Source of the DNA: Pseudodonghicola sp048268305
Lineage (GTDB): Bacteria; Pseudomonadota; Alphaproteobacteria; Rhodobacterales; Rhodobacteraceae
Reading direction: 5' to 3'
DNA: 64,000 nt
NCBI RefSeq assembly: GCF_048268305.1
Contig: NZ_JBLWVT010000002.1
Span: 493,534-557,533 of the forward strand
Shown: positions 1 through 8,858 of the stretch, one piece after another
Numbering within the stretch: the stretch's first letter is position 1
Layout: each line of letters begins with the position of its first letter
The notes under the pieces: model-generated
Databases searched by the model: none
Told to the model about the DNA's origin: nothing
The model's input: only the letters and a program-made list of their open reading frames with translations
Program-made: the position numbers and the translations under genes

Positions 1-281
1 ATGGCCGGGAAGAATTCTGGCGGATGAAGAAAGAGGGCTTCACCTGGTCCAAGGACTATGCCCCGATCCACATGCCCAAGAGCACCGCGACCGGCGTGCT
101 TCTGGCCGGTGGGGCGCTGGTCTTCGGCTTCGCCATGATCTGGTACATCTGGTGGCTCGCCATCGTCAGCTTCCTGGGGATGCTGGTGATCGGCATCGGC
201 CATACCTTCAACTACAACCGCGACTATTACATCCCCGCGGATGAGGTCGCCGAGACCGAGGCGAAAGGAGCCGTGGCATGA
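1..281 (+). CDS. cyoB: Cytochrome o ubiquinol oxidase subunit I, C-terminal part
   Basis: The gene enters from outside the window; its reading frame starts at base 3. CyoB is the haem-copper subunit of the cyo-type quinol oxidase, a membrane proton pump that reduces oxygen with ubiquinol. What remains is the last transmembrane region (about residues 30-65 of the visible part, rich in Trp and Ile) and a polar tail. The stretch YAPIHMPK before the helix and DYYIP after it match the end of known CyoB proteins. The stop overlaps the cyoC start (ATGA), so the two are translationally coupled. A ba3-type qox naming is possible, because the family is shared. Confidence 0.93.
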   Translation, partial: GREEFWRMKKEGFTWSKDYAPIHMPKSTATGVLLAGGALVFGFAMIWYIWWLAIVSFLGMLVIGIGHTFNYNRDYYIPADEVAETEAKGAVA

Positions 282-886
282 GCTCGCTTCACGCGAACAC
301 CGGTGCCGTGACCGATCACGACCACGGTCACCATTCCAGTCCGACCCCGATCGGGTTCTGGATCTACCTGATGAGCGACTGCATCATCTTCGGTGCGCTC
401 TTTGCGACCTATGCGGTGCTGGGCTACGGCTATGCCGGCGGCCCGGGACCCAAGGATCTGTTCGAGCCTGGCTTCGTCGCGGTGGAAACCGCGCTGCTGC
501 TGATCTCGTCGATCACCTTCGGTCTTGCCATGCTGCAGGCCGACAAGGGCAAGCAGGGCGGCACGCTAATGTGGCTGGCCGTCACCGGGATCTTCGGCCT
601 GGGCTTCATCGGTATGGAAGTCTACGAGTTCCGTCACCTGATCCACATCGGGGCCGGCCCTGACCGCTCGGCCTTCCTGTCGGCCTTCTTCGCGCTGGTC
701 GGCACCCACGGTCTGCACGTGACCGCCGGCACCATCTGGCTGGTGACGCTGATGGTGCAGATCGGCATGCACGGTCTGATCGGCGCCAACATGCGGCGTC
801 TGGGCACGCTCAGCATGTTCTGGCACTTCCTCGACCTGATCTGGATCGGGGTCTTCTCCTTCGTCTATCTGGTGAGGCTGGTCTGA
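278..886 (+). CDS. cyoC: Cytochrome o ubiquinol oxidase subunit III
   Basis: A 202-residue integral membrane protein of the haem-copper oxidase subunit III family. It carries no redox centre and stabilises subunit I and proton pumping. The His-rich N-terminus (DHDHGHH, residues about 13-19) is followed by five hydrophobic segments. The length fits CyoC (about 200 residues). The start at 278 overlaps the cyoB stop by four bases, and the stop overlaps the cyoD start (TGATG at 884-888). Both overlaps indicate one transcript with coupled translation. Confidence 0.95.
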   Translation: MSSLHANTGAVTDHDHGHHSSPTPIGFWIYLMSDCIIFGALFATYAVLGYGYAGGPGPKDLFEPGFVAVETALLLISSITFGLAMLQADKGKQGGTLMWLAVTGIFGLGFIGMEVYEFRHLIHIGAGPDRSAFLSAFFALVGTHGLHVTAGTIWLVTLMVQIGMHGLIGANMRRLGTLSMFWHFLDLIWIGVFSFVYLVRLV

Positions 887-1254
887 TGAGCGAACATTCC
901 CAACACGGCAGCCATGGCACCATGGGCCGGCTGATGATCGGCTTTGCCCTGGCGGCGATCCTGACCATCATCCCCTTCGCCCTGGTGATGGGCGAGGTCG
1001 AGATGGAGCGGACCACGCTGATCGGCATCATCATGGGGCTGGGCGCGGTGCAGATCATCGTGCACCTGGTCTACTTCCTGCACGTCAGCGGCGACTCGGA
1101 GGAGGGCTGGACGCTCGGTTCGACCCTGCTGGCGCTGATCATCCTGTTCATCGTTCTGGCCGGCTCGCTCTGGGTCATGCACAATATGAACGAGAACATG
1201 ATGCCCAAGCATGACATGGAAAAGATGCTGAACCTTCAGTCCCAACAGGGCTGA
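886..1254 (+). CDS. cyoD: Cytochrome o ubiquinol oxidase subunit IV
   Basis: A 122-residue protein with three transmembrane helices (about residues 17-39, 45-65 and 80-103), as in CyoD, the small assembly and stability subunit of the quinol oxidase. The N-terminus is His-rich (HSQHGSHG), and the C-terminus ends in a Met-rich polar tail. It starts inside the cyoC stop codon and is followed after 20 bases by a strong intrinsic terminator, so it is the last gene of the main oxidase transcript. No cyoE (haem o synthase) follows it here. Confidence 0.94.
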   Translation: MSEHSQHGSHGTMGRLMIGFALAAILTIIPFALVMGEVEMERTTLIGIIMGLGAVQIIVHLVYFLHVSGDSEEGWTLGSTLLALIILFIVLAGSLWVMHNMNENMMPKHDMEKMLNLQSQQG

Positions 1255-1274
1255 TCCGTTCTGATCCGATCCCA

Positions 1275-1306
1275 GCCGGGGCCGTTCGTTCGGCCCCGGC
1301 TTTTTT
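1275..1306 (+). terminator. Intrinsic terminator after cyoD
   Basis: A perfect 10-bp GC stem (1275-1284 with 1291-1300), a 6-base loop and a run of six T (1301-1306). It ends 14 bases before the SURF1 start, so it probably attenuates rather than isolates SURF1 transcription. Confidence 0.9.
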
Positions 1307-1320
1307 GTGGAGAAAGACCG

Positions 1321-2055
1321 ATGACCCGAGATTCCATTGCCACTGTCCGCTGGCCGCGGCTGATGATCGTCACCCTGATCGCGCTGATCGGGGTCGGGGG
1401 CTTTGCCCGGCTGGGCATCTGGCAGGTCGCCCGGCTGCACTGGAAGGTCGATCTGATCGAGCGGGTTGATGCCCGCATCCATGCCGACCCGGTGCCCGCT
1501 CCGGGGCCGGAGGCTTGGCCGGCGATCACCGCCACCAGCGACGAATACCGCCGGGTGACGCTGAGCGGGCGGTTCCGAAACGACGAAACGGTGCTGATCT
1601 ATACCCCCTCGGACTTTGGCCCGGCCGATTGGGTGCTGACCCCGCTGGAACGCGACGACGGCACCGTGGTGATGATCAACCGCGGCGTGGTGCCCGAGGA
1701 ACTGGCGCTGGCCGGCAGGTTCGATGCCGCCCCCGAGGGCGAGGTGATGGTGACCGGCTTGCTGCGGATGTCCGAGGACAAGGGGTGGCTGTTCTCGCGC
1801 AGGAACGATCCCGCGAACGGCAAATGGTATCGCCGCGACATCGGCTCGATCACCCGCGCCAAGGGGTTTGAGCGCGCCGCGCCCTATTTCGTCGACGCGG
1901 AGCTGGGCGATCCCAAGGCCTGGCCGCGCGGCGGCCAGACGGTGGTGAGTTTTCGCAACGCACATCTGAGCTATGCGCTGACCTGGTTCGCCTTGGCGGT
2001 CGTCGTCTTCGGCGCCTGGCTGCTGGTGCTCTGGACTGAACTGCGCCGGCGCTGA
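1321..2055 (+). CDS. SURF1-family oxidase assembly protein
   Basis: A 244-residue SURF1/Shy1 family protein, a membrane chaperone that helps insert haem into subunit I of haem-copper oxidases. It has the family topology: one N-terminal helix (about 15-35, with RLGIWQ just after it), a large periplasmic domain and one C-terminal helix (about 215-238). In Paracoccus denitrificans, separate SURF1 proteins serve the aa3 and the quinol oxidases. Its place right after cyoD suggests it is the quinol-oxidase-specific one (inference). The purine-rich GAGAAAGA at 1310-1317 serves as ribosome binding site, directly behind the cyoD terminator. Confidence 0.9.
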   Translation: MTRDSIATVRWPRLMIVTLIALIGVGGFARLGIWQVARLHWKVDLIERVDARIHADPVPAPGPEAWPAITATSDEYRRVTLSGRFRNDETVLIYTPSDFGPADWVLTPLERDDGTVVMINRGVVPEELALAGRFDAAPEGEVMVTGLLRMSEDKGWLFSRRNDPANGKWYRRDIGSITRAKGFERAAPYFVDAELGDPKAWPRGGQTVVSFRNAHLSYALTWFALAVVVFGAWLLVLWTELRRR

Positions 2056-2072
2056 GACGCCGACGCGGGCAA

Positions 2073-3323
2073 TCAGACTGCCTCGCTTTCGGCCGGTCGG
2101 GGCGCACCATCGCGCGTCAGCAGGGTGAAGCAGGTCAGGGCGAGCAGCCCGGCCGCCACCATCACCAGCGCCATCGGCAGGGCGCTGTCCTCGCCTGCAA
2201 GGCCCACCAGCGGCGAGGCGATGGCGCCGAGGCAGAATTGCAGCGCCCCCAACAAGGCCGAGGCGGTGCCGGCGCTGCGCGGCGCCTCGGAAATCGCCAG
2301 CGCGCTGGTATTGCCCAGGATCATACCGACCGAGGCGACAGTGATGAAGAGGCAGGGCAGCATCACCCAGGCGCTGGCCTGGGCCAGCACCGCGCCGAGC
2401 GTGCAGAGCGCGCCGATCAGGATGGCGCCGATGCCGACTGAGGCCAGTCGCCGCGGGCTGATCCGCCCCACCAGCTTGGCCGAGGTGGCGCCGACCATCA
2501 CGATGCCGATGGCATTGAGGCCGAAGGCGATGGAATACGCCGCCGGCGACAGCCCGAGGATGCTCTGGAACACGAAGGGCGAGGCGGAGATATAGCCGAA
2601 CAGCACCATGAAGGAAAAACCCGTGGTCAGCGTATAGCCGACATAGGCGCGGTTTCGCAGCAGCCCACCGATCGCGGTGAAAAGCGGTTTCAGCCCGCCG
2701 GCAGAGCGGCGCGCCTGGGGCAGGGTTTCGTCGATCACCCTGAGCACCCCGAAGAAGGAGATCAGCGCCATCACCGCGAGCAGGGCGAAGACGCCGCGCC
2801 AGCCGGCCAACGCCACGATGCCGGTGCCGAGGATCGGCGCCACCACCGGGGCGATGCCGCCGATCATCATCATGATCTGGAACAGCCGCGCGGAATGGGC
2901 GGCGTCGCGGCTGCTGTCGGCGATCACCGCCCGTGCCAGCACGACGCCGGCGGCACCACCAAGCCCCTGGATCACCCGGAGCGCGATCAGCGTGCCGGCA
3001 TTGGGCGCCAGGGCGCAGAGCAGGCTGGAGACCACACCGACCAGGGTGCCGATCATCAGCGGCCGGCGGCGGCCATAGCGGTCGGAGAGCGGCCCGATGA
3101 TCAACTGGCCGGCGGCCAGTCCGATCAGAAAGCCGGTCAGCGTCATCTGGATCTGGGCGGCGCTGGTCTCCAGATCCGCAGTCATCCGGGGAAACCCCGG
3201 CAGGTACATGTCGGTGGACAGCGGCGCCACGGCGGAGAGCAGCGCCAGCACCATCACGGCGCGGGCGGAAAGCGACGGGGCGGAGGAGGTTTTGGTCTTG
3301 TCAGCCATCGGTTTGATCATCAT
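2073..3323 (-). CDS. Bcr/CflA-type multidrug efflux MFS transporter
   Basis: About 416 residues with 12 hydrophobic segments, a drug:H+ antiporter of the Bcr/CflA (DHA1) subfamily. The motif STDMYLPGFP in the first helix and loop, and GPLSDRYGRRRP (MFS motif A) after helix 2, are diagnostic. The reading frame is open further upstream to 3455, but homology begins at MADKTK. The start is therefore taken at 3323 (Met-Met-Ile-Lys), with 3308 as alternative. It ends 17 bases from SURF1 (convergent) and is divergent from the IclR gene. The substrate cannot be told from sequence. Confidence 0.9.
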   Translation of the reverse strand: MMIKPMADKTKTSSAPSLSARAVMVLALLSAVAPLSTDMYLPGFPRMTADLETSAAQIQMTLTGFLIGLAAGQLIIGPLSDRYGRRRPLMIGTLVGVVSSLLCALAPNAGTLIALRVIQGLGGAAGVVLARAVIADSSRDAAHSARLFQIMMMIGGIAPVVAPILGTGIVALAGWRGVFALLAVMALISFFGVLRVIDETLPQARRSAGGLKPLFTAIGGLLRNRAYVGYTLTTGFSFMVLFGYISASPFVFQSILGLSPAAYSIAFGLNAIGIVMVGATSAKLVGRISPRRLASVGIGAILIGALCTLGAVLAQASAWVMLPCLFITVASVGMILGNTSALAISEAPRSAGTASALLGALQFCLGAIASPLVGLAGEDSALPMALVMVAAGLLALTCFTLLTRDGAPRPAESEAV

Positions 3324-3487
3324 TTCGACCCCAAATAAAGCGACCCGGCACAGTGAAATCTGGCCGGGCTGGGGATGCTGAGGGGACTCGCAAACTGTAC
3401 CGTATTGCGGGCGGGTGTACCGAAATGCTATTCGCGAGCAGGGCGGGAATGTCAAGCGATGCCGATGCGGCGCTTCAGGGAGATGGC

Positions 3488-4249
3488 ATGGCCATGAAGG
3501 AATGTGACGAGAAATCGGGCGGGATTCAGGTGATCGCGCGGGCCGCCGCGATCATGCGGGCGCTCGGGGACCATCCGCAGGGGCTGAGCTTGGCGGGCAT
3601 CGCGGCCCGGGTCGGGCTGGCGCGGTCGACCGTGCAGCGGATCGTTCAGGCGCTCGAGGCCGAGGGTTTCATCGAACCCTCGGGGCCGCAGGGGGGCTTT
3701 CAGCTCGGCCCGTCGTTGGCGCAGCTGATCTATCGCACCCAGGTCGATATCGTCTCGGAAGTGCGCCCCGTTCTGGAGGCGTTGAGCGCGGCACTGGAAG
3801 AGACCGTGGCGCTTTACAAGCTGACCGGCAGCAGCGTCACCTGTATCGACCGCTGCATTGCCGAACGGCCGCTGCGGGTGGTGTTTCCGCTGGGCACCAT
3901 CCCGCATCCGGCGCACCGTCTGGCGCCGGGGCGGGCGATCCTTGCGGCCCTGCCGGCCGAACAGGCCGAGCGGCTGCTCGCGGTGAGCCTGCCTGCGGCC
4001 GAGATCGCGCGGGTGCTGCGCGGGCTGGAGGCGGTTCGCGACAGCGGGCTTGCCATCGACGAGGATGCCTTCATTCCGGATATCATCGGGATTGCCGTAC
4101 CGCTCAGTTCGCATCTGGGGGAACATGCCATCGCCGTGGTCCTGCCGCAGAGCCGGCTGGAGCGCAAGCGGGACCGGATCGCCGCAGTTCTGAGTGAGGC
4201 GCGGGATGAGATCTCGGATAAGATAGGAAAAACATACACATATAAGTGA
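3488..4249 (+). CDS. IclR-family transcriptional regulator
   Basis: About 253 residues. An N-terminal winged helix-turn-helix (residues about 10-70; GLSLAGIAARVGLARSTVQR is the recognition region) is followed by the IclR effector-binding domain (about 80-250), in which a small aromatic or acyl ligand usually binds. The frame is open upstream to 3353. The start at 3488 is preferred because AGGGAG lies five bases before it and the length is then normal for IclR; 3449 is an alternative. It lies between the divergent MFS gene and the downstream anthranilate operon, so either may be its target (inference). Confidence 0.88.
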   Translation: MAMKECDEKSGGIQVIARAAAIMRALGDHPQGLSLAGIAARVGLARSTVQRIVQALEAEGFIEPSGPQGGFQLGPSLAQLIYRTQVDIVSEVRPVLEALSAALEETVALYKLTGSSVTCIDRCIAERPLRVVFPLGTIPHPAHRLAPGRAILAALPAEQAERLLAVSLPAAEIARVLRGLEAVRDSGLAIDEDAFIPDIIGIAVPLSSHLGEHAIAVVLPQSRLERKRDRIAAVLSEARDEISDKIGKTYTYK

Positions 4250-4349
4250 ATTTCAGTGTTTTTGATGAGCTGCGTTTCGCCTTGTTGCCCAAGCGGAGGG
4301 CAAAATGAACCGGTCAGGCTCAGGATGCTTGATGCATATAAGTTTTAAG

Positions 4350-4378
4350 CTTGAAATAAATTCCGACTCGCCCTAGCG
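4350..4378 (+). promoter_or_regulatory. Candidate promoter of the aminobenzoyl-CoA operon
   Basis: TTGAAA (4350-4355), a 17-base spacer and TAGCGT (4373-4378) fit a sigma-70-type promoter 59 bases before the start at 4437. The flanking DNA (4321-4360) is AT-rich and holds overlapping dyads around GATGCTTGATGCAT and TTTTAAGCTT, plausible regulator sites. The ribosome binding site is AAGGGGAG at 4424-4431. Assignment is by eye only. Confidence 0.45.
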
Positions 4379-4436
4379 TTCTCTCCAACGGCTGCCGGAA
4401 CAGCCTGTTTCAGATCATCTTTGAAGGGGAGAGCCT

Positions 4437-6743
4437 ATGCGTATCGCGTGCCTTGGCGGGGGGCCGGCCGGTCTCTATTTCGCCATTTCGATGAAACTGC
4501 GGGATCCGTCGCATGAGATCGTCGTGATCGAACGCAACCGCGCCAACGATACCTTTGGCTGGGGCGTGGTGCTTTCTGACGATGCGCTGGACAATCTGGC
4601 CAAGAACGATCCCGTCAGCGCCAAGTCGATCCGCGATCATTTCGCCTATTGGGACGATATCGCGGTGATCCACAAAGGGGTGCGCACCGTGTCGGGCGGC
4701 CATGGCTTTGCCGGCATCGGCCGCAAGCAGATGCTGATCCTGCTGCAGGAACGCGCCCGCGAGCTGGGGGTCGAGCTGCGGTTCGAGACCGTGTTCAAAT
4801 CGGCTGAGGAATACCGCAAGGACTATGACCTGGTGGTCGCCGCCGATGGGATCAACTCCAGCGTTCGCACCGAATACGCCGAGGCCTTCAAGCCGAATAT
4901 CGAGACGCGCGCCTGCAAGTTCATCTGGCTCGGCACTCATCAGAAATTCGACGACGCCTTCACCTTCATCTTCGAGAAGACCGAGCACGGCTGGATCTGG
5001 GCGCACGTCTATCAGTTCGACGCCGACACTGCGACCTTCATCGTCGAATGTGCCCAGGACACCTGGGACAACTTCGGCTTTGAGCATATGTCGAAGGAAG
5101 AAATCGTCGAGACCTGCCGCAAGGTGTTCGAGAAATACCTGGGCGGTCATGAGTTGATGTCGAACGCGGCGCACCTGCGCGGCTCGGCGGTCTGGATGAA
5201 CTTCCCCCGCGTTCTGTGCGAGAAGTGGTATCACGAAAACGTCGTGCTGTTGGGCGATGCCTCGGCCACGGCGCATTTCTCGATCGGCTCGGGATCGCGG
5301 CTGGCCTTTGACAGCGCCATTGCGCTGGCGAATTACCTCAGCACCGAACCGACGATGGAAAAGGCGTTTGAGCGCTATCAGGAGGAACGCCGGCTCGACG
5401 TGCTGCGGCTGCAATCGGCGGCGCGCAACTCGCTCGAATGGTTCGAGCAGGTCGAGCGGTACCTCGATCTCGACCCGGTGCAGTTCAACTATTCGCTGCT
5501 GACCCGGTCGCAACGGATTTCCCATGAAAACCTGCGGCTGCGCGATCCGGAATGGCTGGAATCGGCCGAGAAGTGGTTCCAGATGCAGGCGGGCGTGCCC
5601 GCGGATGCTCCGGTGCGTCGCCCGATGTTCGCGCCCTACAAGATTGGCCAGATGGATCTGATCAACCGCGTGGTGATGTCGCCGATGGCGCAGTACAAGG
5701 CCGAGGAGGGCTGCCCCACCGATTGGCATTTCGGCCATTACTCGGAACGCGCCAAGGGCGGTGCAGGGCTGATCTTTACCGAAATGACCTGCATCAGCGC
5801 CGAAGGTCGGATCACCCCGGGTTGCCCCGGTCTCTATGCGCCCGAGCATGAGGCCGCGTGGAAACGGCTGACCGATTTCGTGCACAAGGAAACGCTGGCC
5901 AAGATCTGCTGCCAGATCGGCCATGCCGGTCGCAAGGCGTCGACCTGCGTGCCCTGGGATGGCGGCATCGACGCGCCGCTGCCTACCGGAAACTGGGAAA
6001 TCGTCGCGCCGTCGCCGCTGCCCTACAAACCGGCGAGCCAGACCCCGCGCGAGATGACCCGCGCCGATATGGACATGGTGCGCGACCAGTTCGTCGAGGC
6101 GGCGAAGATGGCCGACCGTGCCGGCTTCGACATGATCGAATTCCATGCCGCCCACGGCTATCTGATCGGCACCTTCCTGTCGCCGGCGACCAACAAGCGG
6201 TCGGATGAATATGGCGGCAGCCTGGAAAACCGGCTGCGCTATCCGCTTGAGGTGTTCAAGGCGATGCGCGCCGCCTGGCCGGCCGACAAGCCGATGTCGG
6301 TGCGGATCTCGGCGCATGACTGGGTGGGCGAGGCGGGCAACCAGCCCGAGGACGCGGTGGAGATCGCCAAGGCCTTCCACGAGGCCGGCGTCGATATCGT
6401 CGATGTCTCCTCGGGCCAGACGGTGTCGGAAGAGAAACCGGTCTATGGCCGGATGTTCCAGGTGCCCTTCTCGGACCGTATCCGCAACGAGACCGGGATC
6501 CCGACCATGACGGTCGGCAATATCTACGAGCCCGACCACGTGAACTCGATCCTGATGGCGGGGCGCGCCGATCTGGTCTGCCTGGCCCGCGCCCATCTGG
6601 CCGATCCCTATTGGACGCTGCATGCCGGCGCGCAACTGGGGGATCGTTATGCCGTCTGGCCGGAGCCCTATCGCGGCGGCCGTGACCTGTTGTGGCGTCT
6701 GGCCGAGCGCGAGCGCGAGGCCGAGGCGGCGATCAAGGTATGA
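4437..6743 (+). CDS. 2-Aminobenzoyl-CoA monooxygenase/reductase (salicylyl-CoA 5-hydroxylase-like fusion)
   Basis: A 768-residue natural fusion of two flavoproteins. Residues about 1-370 are a class A FAD monooxygenase (GGGPAGLYF at the N-terminus; LLGDASATAHFS is the second FAD motif). Residues about 395-750 are an Old Yellow Enzyme-type FMN reductase (GHYSERAKGGAGLI; FHAAHGYLIGTFLSP). In Azoarcus evansii such an enzyme hydroxylates and then reduces 2-aminobenzoyl-CoA to a non-aromatic cyclohexene-carbonyl-CoA. Length and domain order match. Genes for the ligase, dehydrogenase and hydratase follow in the same operon. Annotation pipelines often name the family bifunctional salicylyl-CoA 5-hydroxylase/oxidoreductase; the operon favours the amino substrate. 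Confidence 0.88.
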   Translation: MRIACLGGGPAGLYFAISMKLRDPSHEIVVIERNRANDTFGWGVVLSDDALDNLAKNDPVSAKSIRDHFAYWDDIAVIHKGVRTVSGGHGFAGIGRKQMLILLQERARELGVELRFETVFKSAEEYRKDYDLVVAADGINSSVRTEYAEAFKPNIETRACKFIWLGTHQKFDDAFTFIFEKTEHGWIWAHVYQFDADTATFIVECAQDTWDNFGFEHMSKEEIVETCRKVFEKYLGGHELMSNAAHLRGSAVWMNFPRVLCEKWYHENVVLLGDASATAHFSIGSGSRLAFDSAIALANYLSTEPTMEKAFERYQEERRLDVLRLQSAARNSLEWFEQVERYLDLDPVQFNYSLLTRSQRISHENLRLRDPEWLESAEKWFQMQAGVPADAPVRRPMFAPYKIGQMDLINRVVMSPMAQYKAEEGCPTDWHFGHYSERAKGGAGLIFTEMTCISAEGRITPGCPGLYAPEHEAAWKRLTDFVHKETLAKICCQIGHAGRKASTCVPWDGGIDAPLPTGNWEIVAPSPLPYKPASQTPREMTRADMDMVRDQFVEAAKMADRAGFDMIEFHAAHGYLIGTFLSPATNKRSDEYGGSLENRLRYPLEVFKAMRAAWPADKPMSVRISAHDWVGEAGNQPEDAVEIAKAFHEAGVDIVDVSSGQTVSEEKPVYGRMFQVPFSDRIRNETGIPTMTVGNIYEPDHVNSILMAGRADLVCLARAHLADPYWTLHAGAQLGDRYAVWPEPYRGGRDLLWRLAEREREAEAAIKV

Positions 6744-7483
6744 TGCTGGCGGGAAAACATGCCGTCGTCACCGGCGGCGGCACCGGGGTGGGGGCGGAGG
6801 TTGCCCGCACCCTGGCCGAGGCCGGGGCGAAGGTCACCATCATGGGTCGCTCCGAGGCGCCGCTCAAGGCGCAGGGGCTGCCCTATCAGCTCTGCGACGT
6901 GACGGAGGCGGAGGCGGTTCAGGCCGCCTTTGCCGCCGCGCGCGCCGATCAGGGGCCGATCGACATCATGGTCGCCAATGCGGGCGCCGCCGAAAGCGTG
7001 CCCTTCGCCAAGATGACGCCCGAACACCTGAGCGCCATGCTGGCGGTCAATCTGATCGGCGTGTCGAACTGCTGGCAGGCGGCGCTGCCCGACATGAAGG
7101 CGGCCGGTTGGGGGCGGATGATCGCCGTGGCCTCGACCGCGGCGCAGAAGGGATACCCTTACGTCGCCGCCTATTGCGCCGCCAAGCACGGGGTGCTGGG
7201 GCTGACCCGGGCGCTGTCGATCGAACTGGCGATGACCGGGATCACCGTCAACGCGATCTGCCCGGGTTTCATCGAAACGCCGTTGCTGGACCGATCCATC
7301 GCCAATATCGTAAAGACCACCGGAATGAGCGAGGAGCAGGCCGCGAAATCGCTGAAGGCGGGCAACCCGCAGAAACGCTTCATCCAGACCGATGAGGTGG
7401 CGGGCGCGGCGCTCTGGCTCTGTACCGAGGCGGCGCGATCGGTGAACGGCCACGCGCTGAGCCTCTCCGGAGGGGAGACATGA
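6740..7483 (+). CDS. SDR-family dehydrogenase of the aminobenzoyl-CoA pathway
   Basis: A 247-residue classical short-chain dehydrogenase/reductase. It has the cofactor motif TGGGTGVG near the N-terminus, the NAG motif, the catalytic Ser in VASTAAQ, and YCAAK as the Tyr-x-x-x-Lys pair. The start at 6740 is an ATGATG overlapping the previous stop, and the frame open further upstream is inside the preceding gene. By position it most likely oxidises a beta-hydroxyacyl-CoA intermediate during ring opening (inference). The true substrate is not evident. Confidence 0.86.
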   Translation: MMLAGKHAVVTGGGTGVGAEVARTLAEAGAKVTIMGRSEAPLKAQGLPYQLCDVTEAEAVQAAFAAARADQGPIDIMVANAGAAESVPFAKMTPEHLSAMLAVNLIGVSNCWQAALPDMKAAGWGRMIAVASTAAQKGYPYVAAYCAAKHGVLGLTRALSIELAMTGITVNAICPGFIETPLLDRSIANIVKTTGMSEEQAAKSLKAGNPQKRFIQTDEVAGAALWLCTEAARSVNGHALSLSGGET

Positions 7484-7956
7484 CGCTGAAACCGGTTGGC
7501 AAGGACGACCTGCCCGCATTGTCGAAATCGCGCCTGCGGCTGTGGCTCAAGCTTCTGAAGGCCTCGAGCCTGCTGGAAGAACATGTGCGCCGCCACCTGC
7601 GCGAGGAGTTCCAGACCACCCTGCCGCGGTTCGACGTGATGTCGGCGCTGTCGCGCAGCCCCGAGGGGCTGAAGATGTCGCAGATTTCCGACAAGCTCAG
7701 GGTGTCGAACGGCAATGTGACCGGCATCGTCGACCGGCTGACCGAAGAGGGGCTGGCGCTGCGCGTGGCGGTGCCGGGCGACCGGCGCGCCGCGCTGGTG
7801 GTGCTGACGCCCAAGGGGCAGGCGGCCTTCGCCGAACAGGCCGCCGCCCATGAGAGCTGGATCAACGGGCTGCTCGACCGGCTCGACGCCGATGACGTCG
7901 AGGGGATGAACCGGCGGCTCGACTATCTGAACGATACACTTGAGGAGAGAGACTGA
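7480..7956 (+). CDS. MarR-family regulator inside the anthranilate operon
   Basis: A 158-residue MarR protein with a winged helix (about residues 50-115; MSQISDKLRVSNGNVTGIVDRL is the recognition region, and the acidic-basic wing PGDRRAA follows). MarR proteins in CoA-dependent aromatic operons commonly repress the operon and respond to the aryl-CoA ester. The location inside the operon, overlapping the SDR stop by four bases and three bases before the hydratase, supports such autoregulation (inference). The leading PVGKDDLPALSKSRLRLWLK region is a dimerisation helix. Confidence 0.87.
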   Translation: MTLKPVGKDDLPALSKSRLRLWLKLLKASSLLEEHVRRHLREEFQTTLPRFDVMSALSRSPEGLKMSQISDKLRVSNGNVTGIVDRLTEEGLALRVAVPGDRRAALVVLTPKGQAAFAEQAAAHESWINGLLDRLDADDVEGMNRRLDYLNDTLEERD

Positions 7957-7959
7957 AAC

Positions 7960-8760
7960 ATGCGCAGCGACGTTGAGCATTTCAAATGCGAGATCAAGGA
8001 CGGCATCGCCACCCTGGCGCTGGACCGGCCGGAGCGGAAGAACCCGCTGACCTTCGAAAGCTATGCCGAGTTGCGCGACTGGTTCCGCGACCTGCATTAC
8101 GACGATGACGTCAAGGCGGTGGTCTTCCTGCCCAATGGCGGCAACTTCAGCTCGGGCGGGGATGTGCATGACATCATCGGGCCGCTGACCAAGATGACGA
8201 TGAAGGAACTTCTGGCCTTCACCCGGATGACCGGCGATCTGGTCAAGGCGATGATCGGCTGCGGCAAGCCGATCATCGCGGCGGTGGACGGCATCTGCGC
8301 CGGCGCCGGCGCGATCATCGCCATGGCCTCCGACCTGCGGGTGGCGACGCCCGAGGCGAAGACCGCCTTCCTGTTCAACCGCGTGGGGCTGGCCGGCTGC
8401 GACATGGGCGCCTGCGCGATCCTGCCGCGCATCATCGGCCAGGGCCGGGCGGCGGAGCTGCTCTATCTTGGTCGGGCGATGAGCGCGCAAGAGGGCCACG
8501 CCTGGGGCTTTTTCAACAGCGTGGTGCCGGCCGACGAGCTGGAGGCCACGGCGCAGAAGCTGGCCGCCAAGATCGCCGACGGCCCGAATTTCGCCAATAT
8601 GATGACCAAGACCATGCTGGCGCAGGAATGGAGCATGTCGCTGGAGCAGGCGATCGAGGCCGAGGCCCAGGCGCAGGCGATCTGCATGCAGGGCAAGGAT
8701 TTCCATCGCGCCTATCATGCCTTCGTCGCCAAGGAAAAACCGGTCTTCGAGGGCGATTGA
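7960..8760 (+). CDS. Enoyl-CoA hydratase/isomerase-family protein
   Basis: A 266-residue crotonase-fold enzyme. The oxyanion-hole region NFSSGGDVHDI and the segment DGICAGAGAIIAMASDLRVA are typical. The acidic pair expected near the second active-site loop is not obvious: that loop reads VGLAGCDMGACAILPRIIG, as in the branch related to benzoyl-CoA-type and methylglutaconyl-like hydratases. It starts three bases after the MarR stop. The likely role is hydration or hydrolytic ring opening of the dearomatised aminobenzoyl-CoA product (inference from operon). Confidence 0.86.
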   Translation: MRSDVEHFKCEIKDGIATLALDRPERKNPLTFESYAELRDWFRDLHYDDDVKAVVFLPNGGNFSSGGDVHDIIGPLTKMTMKELLAFTRMTGDLVKAMIGCGKPIIAAVDGICAGAGAIIAMASDLRVATPEAKTAFLFNRVGLAGCDMGACAILPRIIGQGRAAELLYLGRAMSAQEGHAWGFFNSVVPADELEATAQKLAAKIADGPNFANMMTKTMLAQEWSMSLEQAIEAEAQAQAICMQGKDFHRAYHAFVAKEKPVFEGD

Positions 8761-8811
8761 TCCGGTTGGTGCCCGGTCCGGCAACGGGCCGGGCCAGCGG
8801 CGCCGGCAGGA

Positions 8812-8844
8812 GCCTCCGGCGGCCGTATTTGCAACGAGAAGAAG
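8812..8844 (+). repeat. Rhodobacterales-type intergenic element, copy 1
   Basis: A short element GCCTCCGGCGG followed by TATTTGCA and a purine tail, in the 98-base gap before the acyl-CoA dehydrogenase. The 20 bases 8825-8844 match 16 of 20 positions with a second copy in the gap before the permease gene at 37978. The purine tail also supplies the ribosome binding site. Similar CCGGGATATTT-type elements are common before genes in this order (recalled, not searched). Confidence 0.45.
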
Positions 8845-8858
8845 GGGGAGGGGGAGAG

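Noticed and set aside
4410..6635. A 741-codon open frame antisense to the aminobenzoyl-CoA monooxygenase/reductase
   Set aside because: Low-complexity Arg/His/Gly-rich composition; it is a shadow caused by high GC in third codon positions of the real gene.
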